From: CAG-791 sp964386925
GTDB taxonomy: Bacteria; Bacillota; Clostridia; Lachnospirales; Lachnospiraceae
Assembly: GCA_964386925.1 (NCBI GenBank)
Contig: CAYLUU010000085.1
Location: forward strand, 1 to 10,181
DNA: 10,181 nucleotides
Reading direction: 5' to 3'
In this document: one piece after another, positions 1-7,665 of the stretch
How the letters are laid out: every line of letters starts with the position of its first letter
How positions within the stretch are numbered: position 1 is the first letter of the stretch
Translations under genes and position numbers: made by a program
The notes under the pieces: generated by a model
Told to the model about the DNA's origin: nothing
Seen by the model: the letters and a program-made list of their open reading frames with translations, nothing else
The model's database searches: none

Positions 1-1470
1 TGTCCACCACGGGATGCCGGCAAGGCCCATATTCAGACCTGCCTGCAGCTGATCTCGAAATGCCTCAAAGGTACTCGGTACATCGCCGGACCAGATCACG
101 TTGCCGTATTTCTGGCTGCCTGCCCAGCCGCTTCGGAGCAGATTTACCACATATTCATTGCCCATCTCCTTCATCGGGTCATAGAAGATGCGGCTGTACC
201 ACTGCGGATACTGGCAGCTGCTCTCCAGTGCTGATCCGTTGTGATAACGATAGTTGTCAAAGTCATATACGCCATAGTCCGGTTCGGAGTTATCCAGCCA
301 GAAGGCATCAATGCCGAAGTCATAGTAGTTCTTCTTGCACTTCTCCCAGACGTACTTTCTGGTTTCCGGATTGAAAACATCGATTTCCACGCAGTCACCC
401 TGGTAATCATAAGTCTGCTGCGCACCGCGCTCTGTCATGATGAGCAGTCCGCGATCCATCATCTCACCGAAGTTCTCGCTCTTGCGGTCAACCGACGGCC
501 ATACGGAAACGATAACCTTAATGCCCATGGAATGCAGCTCATCCACCATTGCCTTCGGATCCGGCCAATAGGTCTTGTCGAACTTCCAGTCGCCCTGCAC
601 GGTCCAATGGAAGAAGTCAATGACGATGAGGTCAATCTTGATGCCTTCCTTCTCGCACTGTCTTGCTACAGAGAGAACCTCATCCTGGGTACGGTAACGC
701 AGCTTGCACTGCCACAGCCCCATCATGTTCTCCGGGAACATGGGCGCATGACCGGTTACGTTCGTATAATTTGCCAGGATCTCCTTCGGCGTATCTGCCG
801 CTGTGATCCAGTAATCCATCTGCTTGGTTGCCTTTGCCTGCCACTCGGTATAGTTCTTGCCGAAGGATACACGGCCAACAGCCGGGTTGTTCCACAGGAA
901 GCCATAGCCCTCGGAGGACACTTCGAAAGGTACCGTCACCTGAGAGTTTCTCTGCTCCAGATCCAGCACACATCCCTTCAGATCCAGATACGGCTGCTGG
1001 TACTGACCCATTCCGTAAATCTTCTCACCGTCAATGCTCTCGAAACGCATGCTCAGAGAGAAATCGCCGCCCGGGATGCCTCTCCACTCACGGCTGCGGA
1101 TCTTCAGGCAGCGGCTCTCCTTCGACAGCGTTCCGTCATAGTAACGGAAATACTCACGCAGGAGCTGCTTTCCATCCTTATAGAAGGTCACAACACCGGC
1201 GAAATTCACAATAGCCGAAATCCGTCCGTTCGTGATCTTCGCGATCGGTCTCTTATCAATGGTGCCGTCACCGACCCAGTGGTCCTCTTCTGTGATCTCC
1301 ACTACCGGGCTCGTTGCAGCCGGCTCCTCGGTCAGAGCCCAGAACTCATTGTTCAGAGATGCATGCCGGGTCGCACGAACACGAAGGGAATCCGTTCCCC
1401 ACGCTTCGATGCGAAGCGTCTCCCCCAGGTTGCAGGCAACCAGCGCTCCGTTGTCATTTTTGAATACCAT
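1..1470 (-). CDS. GH31 glycoside hydrolase (alpha-xylosidase / alpha-glucosidase type), C-terminus cut by window edge
   Basis: The first 490 residues are present and the gene runs off the left edge; GH31 enzymes usually have 650-950 residues. GH31 enzymes are retaining glycosidases that release non-reducing alpha-xylose or alpha-glucose. Residues 1-230 look like the N-terminal beta-sandwich, and the (beta/alpha)8 barrel starts near 245. The motif WLDNSEP (391-397) matches the nucleophile region of the alpha-xylosidase-like branch, giving D393 as nucleophile. RSGWAGSQKYG (446-456) followed by WSGD (460-463) marks D463 as acid/base. There is no signal peptide, so the enzyme is probably cytoplasmic and acts on imported oligosaccharides. 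The ATG at 1470 has AGGAG (1482-1478) 7 nt upstream and an in-frame TAA before it. The gene begins 28 nt after the ABC exporter stop, so the two are probably co-transcribed. The family is secure; the substrate (xyloside, glucoside or another sugar) cannot be settled from the part visible. Confidence 0.92.
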   Translation of the reverse strand, partial: MVFKNDNGALVACNLGETLRIEAWGTDSLRVRATRHASLNNEFWALTEEPAATSPVVEITEEDHWVGDGTIDKRPIAKITNGRISAIVNFAGVVTFYKDGKQLLREYFRYYDGTLSKESRCLKIRSREWRGIPGGDFSLSMRFESIDGEKIYGMGQYQQPYLDLKGCVLDLEQRNSQVTVPFEVSSEGYGFLWNNPAVGRVSFGKNYTEWQAKATKQMDYWITAADTPKEILANYTNVTGHAPMFPENMMGLWQCKLRYRTQDEVLSVARQCEKEGIKIDLIVIDFFHWTVQGDWKFDKTYWPDPKAMVDELHSMGIKVIVSVWPSVDRKSENFGEMMDRGLLIMTERGAQQTYDYQGDCVEIDVFNPETRKYVWEKCKKNYYDFGIDAFWLDNSEPDYGVYDFDNYRYHNGSALESSCQYPQWYSRIFYDPMKEMGNEYVVNLLRSGWAGSQKYGNVIWSGDVPSTFEAFRDQLQAGLNMGLAGIPWWT

Positions 1471-1498
1471 TTCTCTTCTCCTTTTCCCTTACTTGATC

Positions 1499-3256
1499 TT
1501 ATCTCTCCCGCACAACGCCTTGATTCTCCACACGATATACCATGTCGCACTTCTCGATGGTCTCCAGACGATGGGCGATGATGATCAATGTTTTGCGTCC
1601 ATGAAGGCGATTCACGCTGTCCATGATGGCCGCTTCTGTCTCATTATCCAACGCAGACGTCGCTTCGTCCAGAACCAAAACCTCCGGATCCTCAAACAAT
1701 GCTCTCGCAATGCCGATTCTCTGCCTCTGTCCGCCGGAGAATCGAATGCCGTGCTGGCCGATCTCGGTATCCAGCCCTTCCGGGAGAGAGCGCACATGCT
1801 CATCCAGCTGTGCCTCCTTCAGGGCTTTCCAGACCTTCTCGTCGTCGATGTCCTTGTCCGGAACGCCGAAGGCTACGTTCTTACGGATCGTCGTGTCCAG
1901 CATGTAAATCTGCTGCGGAATGTAGCCGATGTTGCGAAGCCATCCGCGGTAGTTGGTCTGAACATCCACGCCGTCCGCCAGAATCTGGCCGGATTCAGGC
2001 CGCAGAAGTCCCAGCATAATGTCGATCAGCGTTGTTTTGCCGCCGCCGGAGGCACCCACGATTCCGATGGATTTGCCGACCGGGAAATCCACGGTCGCAT
2101 GATCGAAAATCTTCACATCTGAATTCGGATAATGGTACACAATATCCCGCAGCTCAATGTCCGACTTCACCGGGAGCTTCTCAGCCGTCTCGCTCGGATC
2201 ATAGTCCTCCACACGATAGGAGATACTCTTGTCGTGAATCTCCTCCTGCAGGTTGTCACTAACATTGTCCAGGAACGGCTGGAAATACGAGATATTCGTC
2301 ATGTAGGTATTCATGCGGTTCGCCGAGGGCAACAGCCGCACTGCCGCGAGAGCAAATGCCGTCAGCTGGGGAATCAGCGCCGTCATATCTCCGTCGCCGC
2401 TCATCACCTGCACAATCATGTACAGAACGATTCCGGTGATGAAGATCCACTCGATGAGAAGCCGCGGCGTCGAGCTGAACAGGTTGTATTTCTGCACGGC
2501 GTTCACATATCCGTTTCCGCACTTGGAATACTCGTTGATAAAATAATTCTCACGGCTCGCGATCTTAATCTCCTTCACCGCATCCACCGATTCCGAGATC
2601 CACTGATACAACCCGGCATAGAAATCCTGATTTTCCTTTCCGGCCTTCAGCATGACCGGCTTCAGGAACTTCTTGATCACCAGGAGCACCACGATCAGAA
2701 GTGCCGCAATGGCGAAGGTCATCACCGGATCCACCAGGACCAGCACTACCACCAGGATCAGGAACACGATCACCTCGGAGGTCATCTGCAGAATGTTCAG
2801 AATGAGTGCATACACGTTGTTGATGTCGGATGTGATGTTGCGCTGAATGATCGCCGTATTCGCATTCAGGTAATACTCGTACGGACGCTTCATGAAGTTG
2901 ATCATCATACGGTTGCTGGTTGCGAACTGATTTTTGTAAATGAATCGCAGAAGAATCTTCTGCTCCAGGAACAGGTATACATTCTTGCATGCGAAAACAA
3001 CGACGATCGCCACCATCATCATCACAGCGAACTGTCTTACATCCGCAGCTCCGCTGAGGCGATACAGATCCCCCATGTGATATTGGTTCTCTGTAATGGC
3101 CGACGGCTGCACGATGGCCTGCATGATCGGAATCACCAGCGTAATCCCCATAGCCTCCAGCACAGCGCCGAACAGCATCACGAACACCAGCAGCACCATC
3201 GTTCTCTTCTGCCTGGCATCCAGAAGCTGATTGATTCTCTTCATTGATTTCAGCAT
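1499..3256 (-). CDS. ABC exporter, fused permease and ATPase, PglK/WlaB-like (lipid-linked oligosaccharide flippase type)
   Basis: This 585-residue half-transporter has an N-terminal type I exporter membrane domain (about 20-325, several strongly hydrophobic helices) and a C-terminal nucleotide-binding domain (about 365-585). Visible motifs are Walker A GASGGGKTT (401-409, K407), Q-loop YIPQQ (445-449), signature FSGGQ (506-510, F replacing the usual L), Walker B VLVLDE (526-531, catalytic E531), D-loop SALD and switch H562. It would work as a dimer in the cytoplasmic membrane. The N-terminal EAMGITLVIP stretch, a PRLLIEW segment near 264-270 and RLLPSANR (307-314) before the ATPase domain recall Campylobacter PglK, which flips undecaprenyl-linked oligosaccharides; this similarity is judged from memory. 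The upstream neighbour is a glycosyltransferase, which fits export of a glycan. The start at 3256 has an AAAGG about 12 nt upstream, rather far; an internal Met 4 codons later lacks a ribosome site. A lipid or peptide exporter remains possible. Confidence 0.9.
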   Translation of the reverse strand: MLKSMKRINQLLDARQKRTMVLLVFVMLFGAVLEAMGITLVIPIMQAIVQPSAITENQYHMGDLYRLSGAADVRQFAVMMMVAIVVVFACKNVYLFLEQKILLRFIYKNQFATSNRMMINFMKRPYEYYLNANTAIIQRNITSDINNVYALILNILQMTSEVIVFLILVVVLVLVDPVMTFAIAALLIVVLLVIKKFLKPVMLKAGKENQDFYAGLYQWISESVDAVKEIKIASRENYFINEYSKCGNGYVNAVQKYNLFSSTPRLLIEWIFITGIVLYMIVQVMSGDGDMTALIPQLTAFALAAVRLLPSANRMNTYMTNISYFQPFLDNVSDNLQEEIHDKSISYRVEDYDPSETAEKLPVKSDIELRDIVYHYPNSDVKIFDHATVDFPVGKSIGIVGASGGGKTTLIDIMLGLLRPESGQILADGVDVQTNYRGWLRNIGYIPQQIYMLDTTIRKNVAFGVPDKDIDDEKVWKALKEAQLDEHVRSLPEGLDTEIGQHGIRFSGGQRQRIGIARALFEDPEVLVLDEATSALDNETEAAIMDSVNRLHGRKTLIIIAHRLETIEKCDMVYRVENQGVVRER

Positions 3257-3431
3257 GTTATCTTATTACCTTTCTAATGCATGGCCCGCGGACTCACTCG
3301 TCCAATCATTGCCATGCAGCTTCTCTTTGGCTCACGCTGCCGTTTTCACGCAACAGCATAAACGCACGCACTTACTTTTTGGACATGCGCCCACGAAAAA
3401 ACTGTTCTGCGTTATTCAGCTGGTTACTCTT

Positions 3432-4538
3432 CTAGGATGTCACCTTCTGCTCACTGTGGCTGCCCGCATCCCGGTGCAGAGAAGGCTCCTCATAGAGGTC
3501 CATGAACTCGTCCCCCAGATACAGCTTCTCTCTCGCACAGTGAATCGAAGACGGCACCGTATACACCGTCACAACTCTTGCGAACTCCACTTCCAGATTC
3601 GCACAGACGAAATTCAGAATTTCCATCGGGAACTTCGCATCCAGCACGATATCCTCCGGGAATATCTCATGGTAATCCAGAACGTCCCGCGGATGCGGCT
3701 TGATGAGTACCACGCTGTCTCCCGCATATTCCCGCACCATATCCTCGAACAGCTTTCGCCGCATCGACAGATCCTGACACAGCGGCTCCGTCAGAATCAA
3801 ACTCACAGGCTTTCCCTCTGCGACCGCCTTCCGCAGTGCCGTCTCCAATGCATCCTCGCCGGCAATGAACAGCCTCGTCAGAAGCTCGCGCCCTGCTGCA
3901 TCCAGCCCCTGCACCAGCCGTTCCCGAGGGACTTCACGCATTTTAGCAATCGGATAATCCAGAGCGCCGATGTCATTGACCTCCATGTCAATGCAGTACC
4001 GGCTATATCCATTCTGAATGAAAATAAATCCTCTCGCTGCCATCCAGGCCTTCAACCCGAAATGTCCGCGGTTATCGTAGCGCGCCGTGTCATAGTAGCG
4101 GATACAGTCGAGTCCATCCTCCACGGCATGATAGCGAATGTGCCGCCCGCTCAGATAATAGCCAATGGGATCAGAATCACAGAAGACATAGATGTCCTTA
4201 TATTCCCGGAAATTCACCGGAATAAAGGCCTCCTCCAGATCTGCCAGACGGCGGCAGAATCTCATGCGGTTCCAAAGGTTCTGTACCAGAGAGCCTGTAT
4301 TCTCCTTCAGCGGCTTCAGTTCATCGAAATACGTAAAGGGCTTCTCGTCAAACCAGATGACTTCCTCGAACAGACCACAGGCTCTTGCCCGCACATCCAG
4401 ATCTCCGAAATCATTCGACATTCGGGACAGCACCAGCGTCGCCCCGCCCTGCTGCTGCTTCGGGAGGTTCAATTCCTTCAGGCAGGTCACATATACATGA
4501 TAGAAGGTGTGGCAGACGTAGATTCGTTCCTTCCGCAT
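3432..4538 (-). CDS. Glycosyltransferase, GT52 / polysialyltransferase-like (GT-B type), acceptor unknown
   Basis: This 368-residue protein has no signal peptide or membrane helix and is probably cytoplasmic or peripheral. The N-terminus (RIYVCHTFYHVYVTCLKEL, about 5-23) resembles the opening beta-strand and helix of GT52 lipooligosaccharide sialyltransferase-like proteins. AVEDGLDCIRYY (138-149) is an acidic motif common in this superfamily. LTEPLCQD (249-256) and IKPHPRD (279-285) resemble the nucleotide-sugar binding half of GT52 and polysialyltransferase-type enzymes, where the HP pair contacts the CMP-sugar phosphate. These are recognitions from memory. Many clostridial homologues are likely not true sialyltransferases, and no CMP-sialic acid synthesis gene is in view. 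The ATG at 4538 has an AAGGA about 10 nt upstream. The gene lies 113 bp after the decarboxylase and 175 bp before the PglK-like exporter, suggesting a surface-glycan role. The fold family is fairly secure; sugar donor and acceptor are unknown. Confidence 0.7.
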   Translation of the reverse strand: MRKERIYVCHTFYHVYVTCLKELNLPKQQQGGATLVLSRMSNDFGDLDVRARACGLFEEVIWFDEKPFTYFDELKPLKENTGSLVQNLWNRMRFCRRLADLEEAFIPVNFREYKDIYVFCDSDPIGYYLSGRHIRYHAVEDGLDCIRYYDTARYDNRGHFGLKAWMAARGFIFIQNGYSRYCIDMEVNDIGALDYPIAKMREVPRERLVQGLDAAGRELLTRLFIAGEDALETALRKAVAEGKPVSLILTEPLCQDLSMRRKLFEDMVREYAGDSVVLIKPHPRDVLDYHEIFPEDIVLDAKFPMEILNFVCANLEVEFARVVTVYTVPSSIHCAREKLYLGDEFMDLYEEPSLHRDAGSHSEQKVTS

Positions 4539-4606
4539 TCCGCAAGTGTCCTTTCGATGTTTTATCCGTTCAAAGTCCCCCTAATGATACCCGGATCGGT
4601 TCAAAA

Positions 4607-4618
4607 CTGCTATAGCAG
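4607..4618. repeat. Short perfect palindrome between decarboxylase and glycosyltransferase genes
   Basis: CTGCTATAGCAG is a perfect 12-bp palindrome in the 113-bp gap between the decarboxylase stop and the glycosyltransferase start. On the minus strand it is followed by TTTTG, so it could be a weak terminator or attenuator, or a protein-binding dyad. The stem is only 4-6 bp and the T run short. No convincing promoter was found in the gap. Confidence 0.3.
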
Positions 4619-4651
4619 GCAGGAGTTCTTATTCCATAAGTTCGCGACGAG

Positions 4652-6340
4652 TTACTGTACAAAAGCCAGGCAGAGACATCCAATACTGTTCGGCTTCTGT
4701 GACAAGGAGAACCGCAGCTCTGTCCCGGTTTGTTCCAAATCCTGAAGGTAGGAAATCACGGCTTCGGTGACTTTTGCTCCCGGAACCAGAATCGGTATAC
4801 CCGGCGGATAAGCCATCACGTATTCTGCCGCAATTCGGTTCTCTGCCTCTGACAGCAGAACCTCTTCCCACCCTTCATGCAATGCTTTCTGTGCCGCAGC
4901 CGACAGGGACAGATCCGAAGGCTCCAGTGCCGGCATACCAACAGACATTTTCTCCAGTGCTGTGCCTTCGTGCAGGTTATGATCTTCTGCTGTTTTTAAT
5001 GGAATGAATTTTGTGCTCAGCTGGTTTTTCTCATTCTGAGACGTCTTCCGTCCCGCGCGAGCTTCTCCAAGCGCCTGATCCAAATGTTCCAGTACTGTCC
5101 GCAGGCGATTCCAGATTTCCGCCGTATCTGCACAGGAAGTCATGAGCAGCACGTTCTGCCCGCAGCACATTTCCGGTTCGATTCCCTCTCTTCGCAGGAA
5201 ATCTCCCAGCTCCGGTCCATTCCAGATTCCATGTGCAGAACGAATGAGCAATTTGCTGTAATCCATCGTATCGATGCGAGAGGCCTCTGCTCCAGGTCCT
5301 CCCAGAATCTTCAATTCCCTCCATTCTGCTGACAGTTCAAGAGTTCTTCGTATTTCCCTCTCCCACTCCCGGAAGAGCTCTTCTCCACGGTCCATCAGGA
5401 ATCCGGTGCATCCATCCAGCGATACCATGAGAGGATAGGACGGCGAGCTGCTCTCAAAAATATCCAGTCCCTGCTCCAGTGCCGCCTCAGATACCCTTTC
5501 TGAACAAAGGTGCAGCAGTGCCGTCTGTGTCAGAGACGGCAGCGTCTTGTGAGCACTCTGCACTACGACGTCTGCTCCGAGGTGAACTGCGCTGTCCGGG
5601 AACAGACAATCTGGTTCATCCGTCATCTTGCCTTCGTGATTGCTGAAATCCTCTCTATCTATATGTGTATTCTTCTGCGCTTTATTCTGCACCTCATTCC
5701 GGGTCCTGTAATGACAGAACAATCCCAGGTGCGCTCCATGCGCCTCATCCACCAGCAGGACTTTTCCAGCGTGATGAACCGCCTTGGCAATTCCTGCTAT
5801 ATCAGAAACAATCCCCTCATAAGTCGGACTGGTCATCACCACTGCCGCAGAAGCTGGATAACGATCCAGAAGCTCTACCACGGTTTCCTTCCGCACAGCT
5901 CCCATAACATCGAATTCCGGAATCATCTCCGGCTCCAGCCAATGCACCTTCAAATCCAGAATTTCAATGGCATGAAAGATTGATTTATGACAGTTTCTGG
6001 CAACGATCACTTCACTGCCGCGCGGAACTGCTGCATAGATCGCCGCAAGATTTCCACAGGTGCTGCCGTTCACCAGGTACCAGGTTCTCCTGCTGCCGAC
6101 CAAATCCCGGGTGCGGTCCATGGCCTTTTTCAGAATCCCGTTCGCATGGTGCAGGTCATCTGTCCCCTCCACCTCGGTCACGTCCCAGTCATAGGGCAGA
6201 CCTTCCACCGGCTTCAGTACCCTCTTATGCCCCGGCATATGCATGGCCGCGATTCCGGATGTGCAATACGCTTTTAATCCCTCACACAGGGGACTATATG
6301 CATTGCTCGCATTGTTCATTTTGCCGCCATGAATGCTCAT
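4652..6340 (-). CDS. Orn/Lys/Arg decarboxylase, aminotransferase-fold PLP enzyme (SpeA/YaaO-like), with internal insertion
   Basis: This 562-residue protein is a PLP-dependent decarboxylase that removes CO2 from arginine, lysine or ornithine to give agmatine, cadaverine or putrescine in the cytoplasm. Family marks are HMPGHK (34-39), EVEGTDDLHHA (56-66), VNGSTCGN (90-97), the PLP-ring motif DEAHGAH (198-204), the Schiff-base lysine K265 in SAHKTLPSLTQTALLH, and the C-terminal AYPPGIPILVPG (510-521). Bacillus SpeA-type proteins have about 480-490 residues. The excess is largely a hydrophilic stretch at about 208-246, between HLG and FPDSAV, where homologues go nearly directly from one to the other, plus a charged linker at about 424-460. 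The ATG at 6340 has AGGAG 5 nt upstream and shares its A with the murD TAA (TAATG), so translation is probably coupled to murD. A later Met at residue 8 lacks a good ribosome site. Substrate cannot be read from the sequence. Family confidence is high. Confidence 0.93.
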   Translation of the reverse strand: MSIHGGKMNNASNAYSPLCEGLKAYCTSGIAAMHMPGHKRVLKPVEGLPYDWDVTEVEGTDDLHHANGILKKAMDRTRDLVGSRRTWYLVNGSTCGNLAAIYAAVPRGSEVIVARNCHKSIFHAIEILDLKVHWLEPEMIPEFDVMGAVRKETVVELLDRYPASAAVVMTSPTYEGIVSDIAGIAKAVHHAGKVLLVDEAHGAHLGLFCHYRTRNEVQNKAQKNTHIDREDFSNHEGKMTDEPDCLFPDSAVHLGADVVVQSAHKTLPSLTQTALLHLCSERVSEAALEQGLDIFESSSPSYPLMVSLDGCTGFLMDRGEELFREWEREIRRTLELSAEWRELKILGGPGAEASRIDTMDYSKLLIRSAHGIWNGPELGDFLRREGIEPEMCCGQNVLLMTSCADTAEIWNRLRTVLEHLDQALGEARAGRKTSQNEKNQLSTKFIPLKTAEDHNLHEGTALEKMSVGMPALEPSDLSLSAAAQKALHEGWEEVLLSEAENRIAAEYVMAYPPGIPILVPGAKVTEAVISYLQDLEQTGTELRFSLSQKPNSIGCLCLAFVQ

Positions 6341-7548
6341 TAACGCTCCTGAATGAGCTGTCGGAAGACGTCTCCCCGCTCCTCAAAATTTTTAAAATAG
6401 CCATAAGAGGCCGCCGCATTCGACATAATGACTGCACTTCCCTTCGGCGTGATCTCCTTTGCCAGCTTTACCTGCGCCGCCAGATCCTCTACATAATGAA
6501 CGTTCGGGCAATCCTTCACAGCTTCCAGAATTCGCTTCCCGGACTCATAGGCCAGAATGAATTCGAACTCTCCGTGCTCCCGAATGAAATCAATCAGAAT
6601 GTCATAGTCAATTCCGCGGTCCATTCCACCCACCAGGGCAGTCTTTGCGTTTTTCACACTTCCCAGTGCCCGGATCGTCGCCTCCGGGATGGTCGATATG
6701 GAATCGTCATAGTAATCTACGCCGTCGATGCAGCCGCAGTTCTCCAGACGATGAGGGAGACCGCCGAAGCCGGCCAATGCCTTGCGAATCTCTGCCTCCT
6801 TGCAATGGAAAACAGTTTCCGCAATCACCCGCACGAACTGCGCGTTGAGCTGATTGTGTGCACCGGGAACGAGGAGTTCATACTGCTCTCCTTCCGGCAG
6901 TGTCACTGTTTGTTTCTGTGCCTTTGTATGCAGCTCCGGCACATTCGCGCCAACGAAGAGATAGTCTCCTTCCGTCTGATGCTTGGTAATCCCGCTCTTA
7001 GCATCAAAGTAATGCTCCATCACATGGTAGCGGTCCAGATGATCCTCATACAGATCCAGGAACACTGCAATATGCGGATCCGCCTGCAGACGCTGACACT
7101 GATGGCAGGACAGCTCGAAGACGGCAATGGAGTTCTCGTCCATCTCTGCCAGGTAGTCCCAGCAGGGCTTTCCGATGTTGCCCATAAGATATGTCTTCCT
7201 GCCGCTGCAGGCCTCCAGCACACGGTACAGCATCGAGCTCGTAGTGGACTTTCCCTTGGTTCCTGTGATCCCAACCGTCTGGGGACCGAATTCCTCCAGG
7301 AACAGCTCCGTCTGGGAGGTGAACTTCGTATTTGTAAACTCCGGCGCATCCTCCTCATAGCAGATGCCGGGGCTCACGAAAATATAATCATAATTCTCAT
7401 CCTGCACACCGCTGCGAGGACCTTCGAAAACCTCCACGGAGGCCGGCTGACAATACTCCTGAATAAATTTCTCCGTGGACTTGCCTTCCCGGCCGTAGCC
7501 CCAGATCAGAATTCTCTTATCCTTTAATTTTTCAACTGTTTTCCTCAT
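6340..7548 (-). CDS. murD: MurD-type ligase: UDP-N-acetylmuramoyl-L-alanine--glutamate ligase
   Basis: This 402-residue cytoplasmic ATP-dependent ligase adds glutamate to UDP-MurNAc-L-Ala in peptidoglycan precursor synthesis. Domain 1 is a short Rossmann-like domain starting with ILIWGYGREGKS (13-24) and containing VSPGI (58-62). The ATPase domain has P-loop GTKGKST (96-102, K100), FELSCHQ (144-150) and LYEDHLDRY (166-174), with K184 in DAKSGI at the place of the carbamylated lysine. The C-terminal domain has LPHRLE (264-269), DDSIST (281-286), GGMDRG (307-312) and SYGYFKNFEERG (381-392). The S381/F388 pair matches the E. coli MurD glutamate-binding Ser and Phe, but the DSKAT lysine is I284 and the GGxxK lysine is R311. 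At 402 residues it is shorter than E. coli MurD (438), mostly in domain 1. The ATG at 7548 has AAGGA about 5-6 nt upstream. It stands apart from a visible dcw cluster and is first in its block. Ligase family is secure; D-Glu versus L-Glu use is open. Confidence 0.9.
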   Translation of the reverse strand: MRKTVEKLKDKRILIWGYGREGKSTEKFIQEYCQPASVEVFEGPRSGVQDENYDYIFVSPGICYEEDAPEFTNTKFTSQTELFLEEFGPQTVGITGTKGKSTTSSMLYRVLEACSGRKTYLMGNIGKPCWDYLAEMDENSIAVFELSCHQCQRLQADPHIAVFLDLYEDHLDRYHVMEHYFDAKSGITKHQTEGDYLFVGANVPELHTKAQKQTVTLPEGEQYELLVPGAHNQLNAQFVRVIAETVFHCKEAEIRKALAGFGGLPHRLENCGCIDGVDYYDDSISTIPEATIRALGSVKNAKTALVGGMDRGIDYDILIDFIREHGEFEFILAYESGKRILEAVKDCPNVHYVEDLAAQVKLAKEITPKGSAVIMSNAAASYGYFKNFEERGDVFRQLIQER

Positions 7549-7596
7549 AATGTTCCTTCTTATTCGACTACGACTCAGATGTCTTATCTCTGTTCG

Positions 7597-7602
7597 TACA
7601 AT
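7597..7602 (+). promoter_or_regulatory. Candidate -10 element for the MATE gene
   Basis: TACAAT matches the sigma-70/sigma-A -10 consensus at five of six bases and lies 63 nt upstream of the MATE ATG. The hexamer 17 bp upstream (CTCAGA) matches the -35 consensus at only three of six positions, so the call is tentative. The predicted start site would fall around 7609, at the edge of the ATGATATCAT palindrome. Confidence 0.3.
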
Positions 7603-7627
7603 GCGGTTTCATGATATCATAGGCCGC
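7603..7627. promoter_or_regulatory. Dyad in the divergent murD/MATE spacer, possible operator
   Basis: A perfect palindrome ATGATATCAT (7611-7620) is flanked by GCGG (7603-7606) and CCGC (7624-7627), making a longer, slightly asymmetric dyad of 25 bp. It lies in the 117-bp spacer between two divergent genes, just after the candidate MATE -10. Its minus strand contains TATGAT (7621-7616), a possible -10 for murD without a good -35. A regulator of the efflux gene could bind here; no such regulator gene is in the window. The rest of the spacer shows only the two ribosome sites. Confidence 0.35.
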
Positions 7628-7665
7628 GGACGATAAACAGAAGCTTTCAAAACCCAAGGAGAATT

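Noticed and set aside
241..1581. Long plus-strand open frame (446 codons) opposite the GH31 and ABC genes
   Set aside because: It is antisense to well-recognised proteins, has no ribosome site, and its translation is rich in His, Arg, Leu and Ile without any family motif. It comes from the codon use of the real genes.
3336..3357. Imperfect hairpin with GAAA loop in the 175-bp gap upstream of the ABC exporter
   Set aside because: On the minus strand only GCTG/CAGC and CGT/ACG pair, with an uneven internal loop, and no T tract follows. A nearby T6 run (minus strand, about 3396-3401) has no proper stem before it. No terminator, riboswitch or promoter could be supported in this gap.
3231..4745. 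Long plus-strand open frame (504 codons) opposite the glycosyltransferase
   Set aside because: It has a composition typical of an antisense frame (His/Gln/Arg-rich) with no recognisable domain, and spans gene boundaries of the minus strand. The minus-strand protein has a ribosome site and family motifs.
5980..7527. Long plus-strand open frame (515 codons) opposite murD
   Set aside because: It is the shadow of the MurD ligase, whose motifs are unmistakable on the minus strand. No start signal or protein family is seen.
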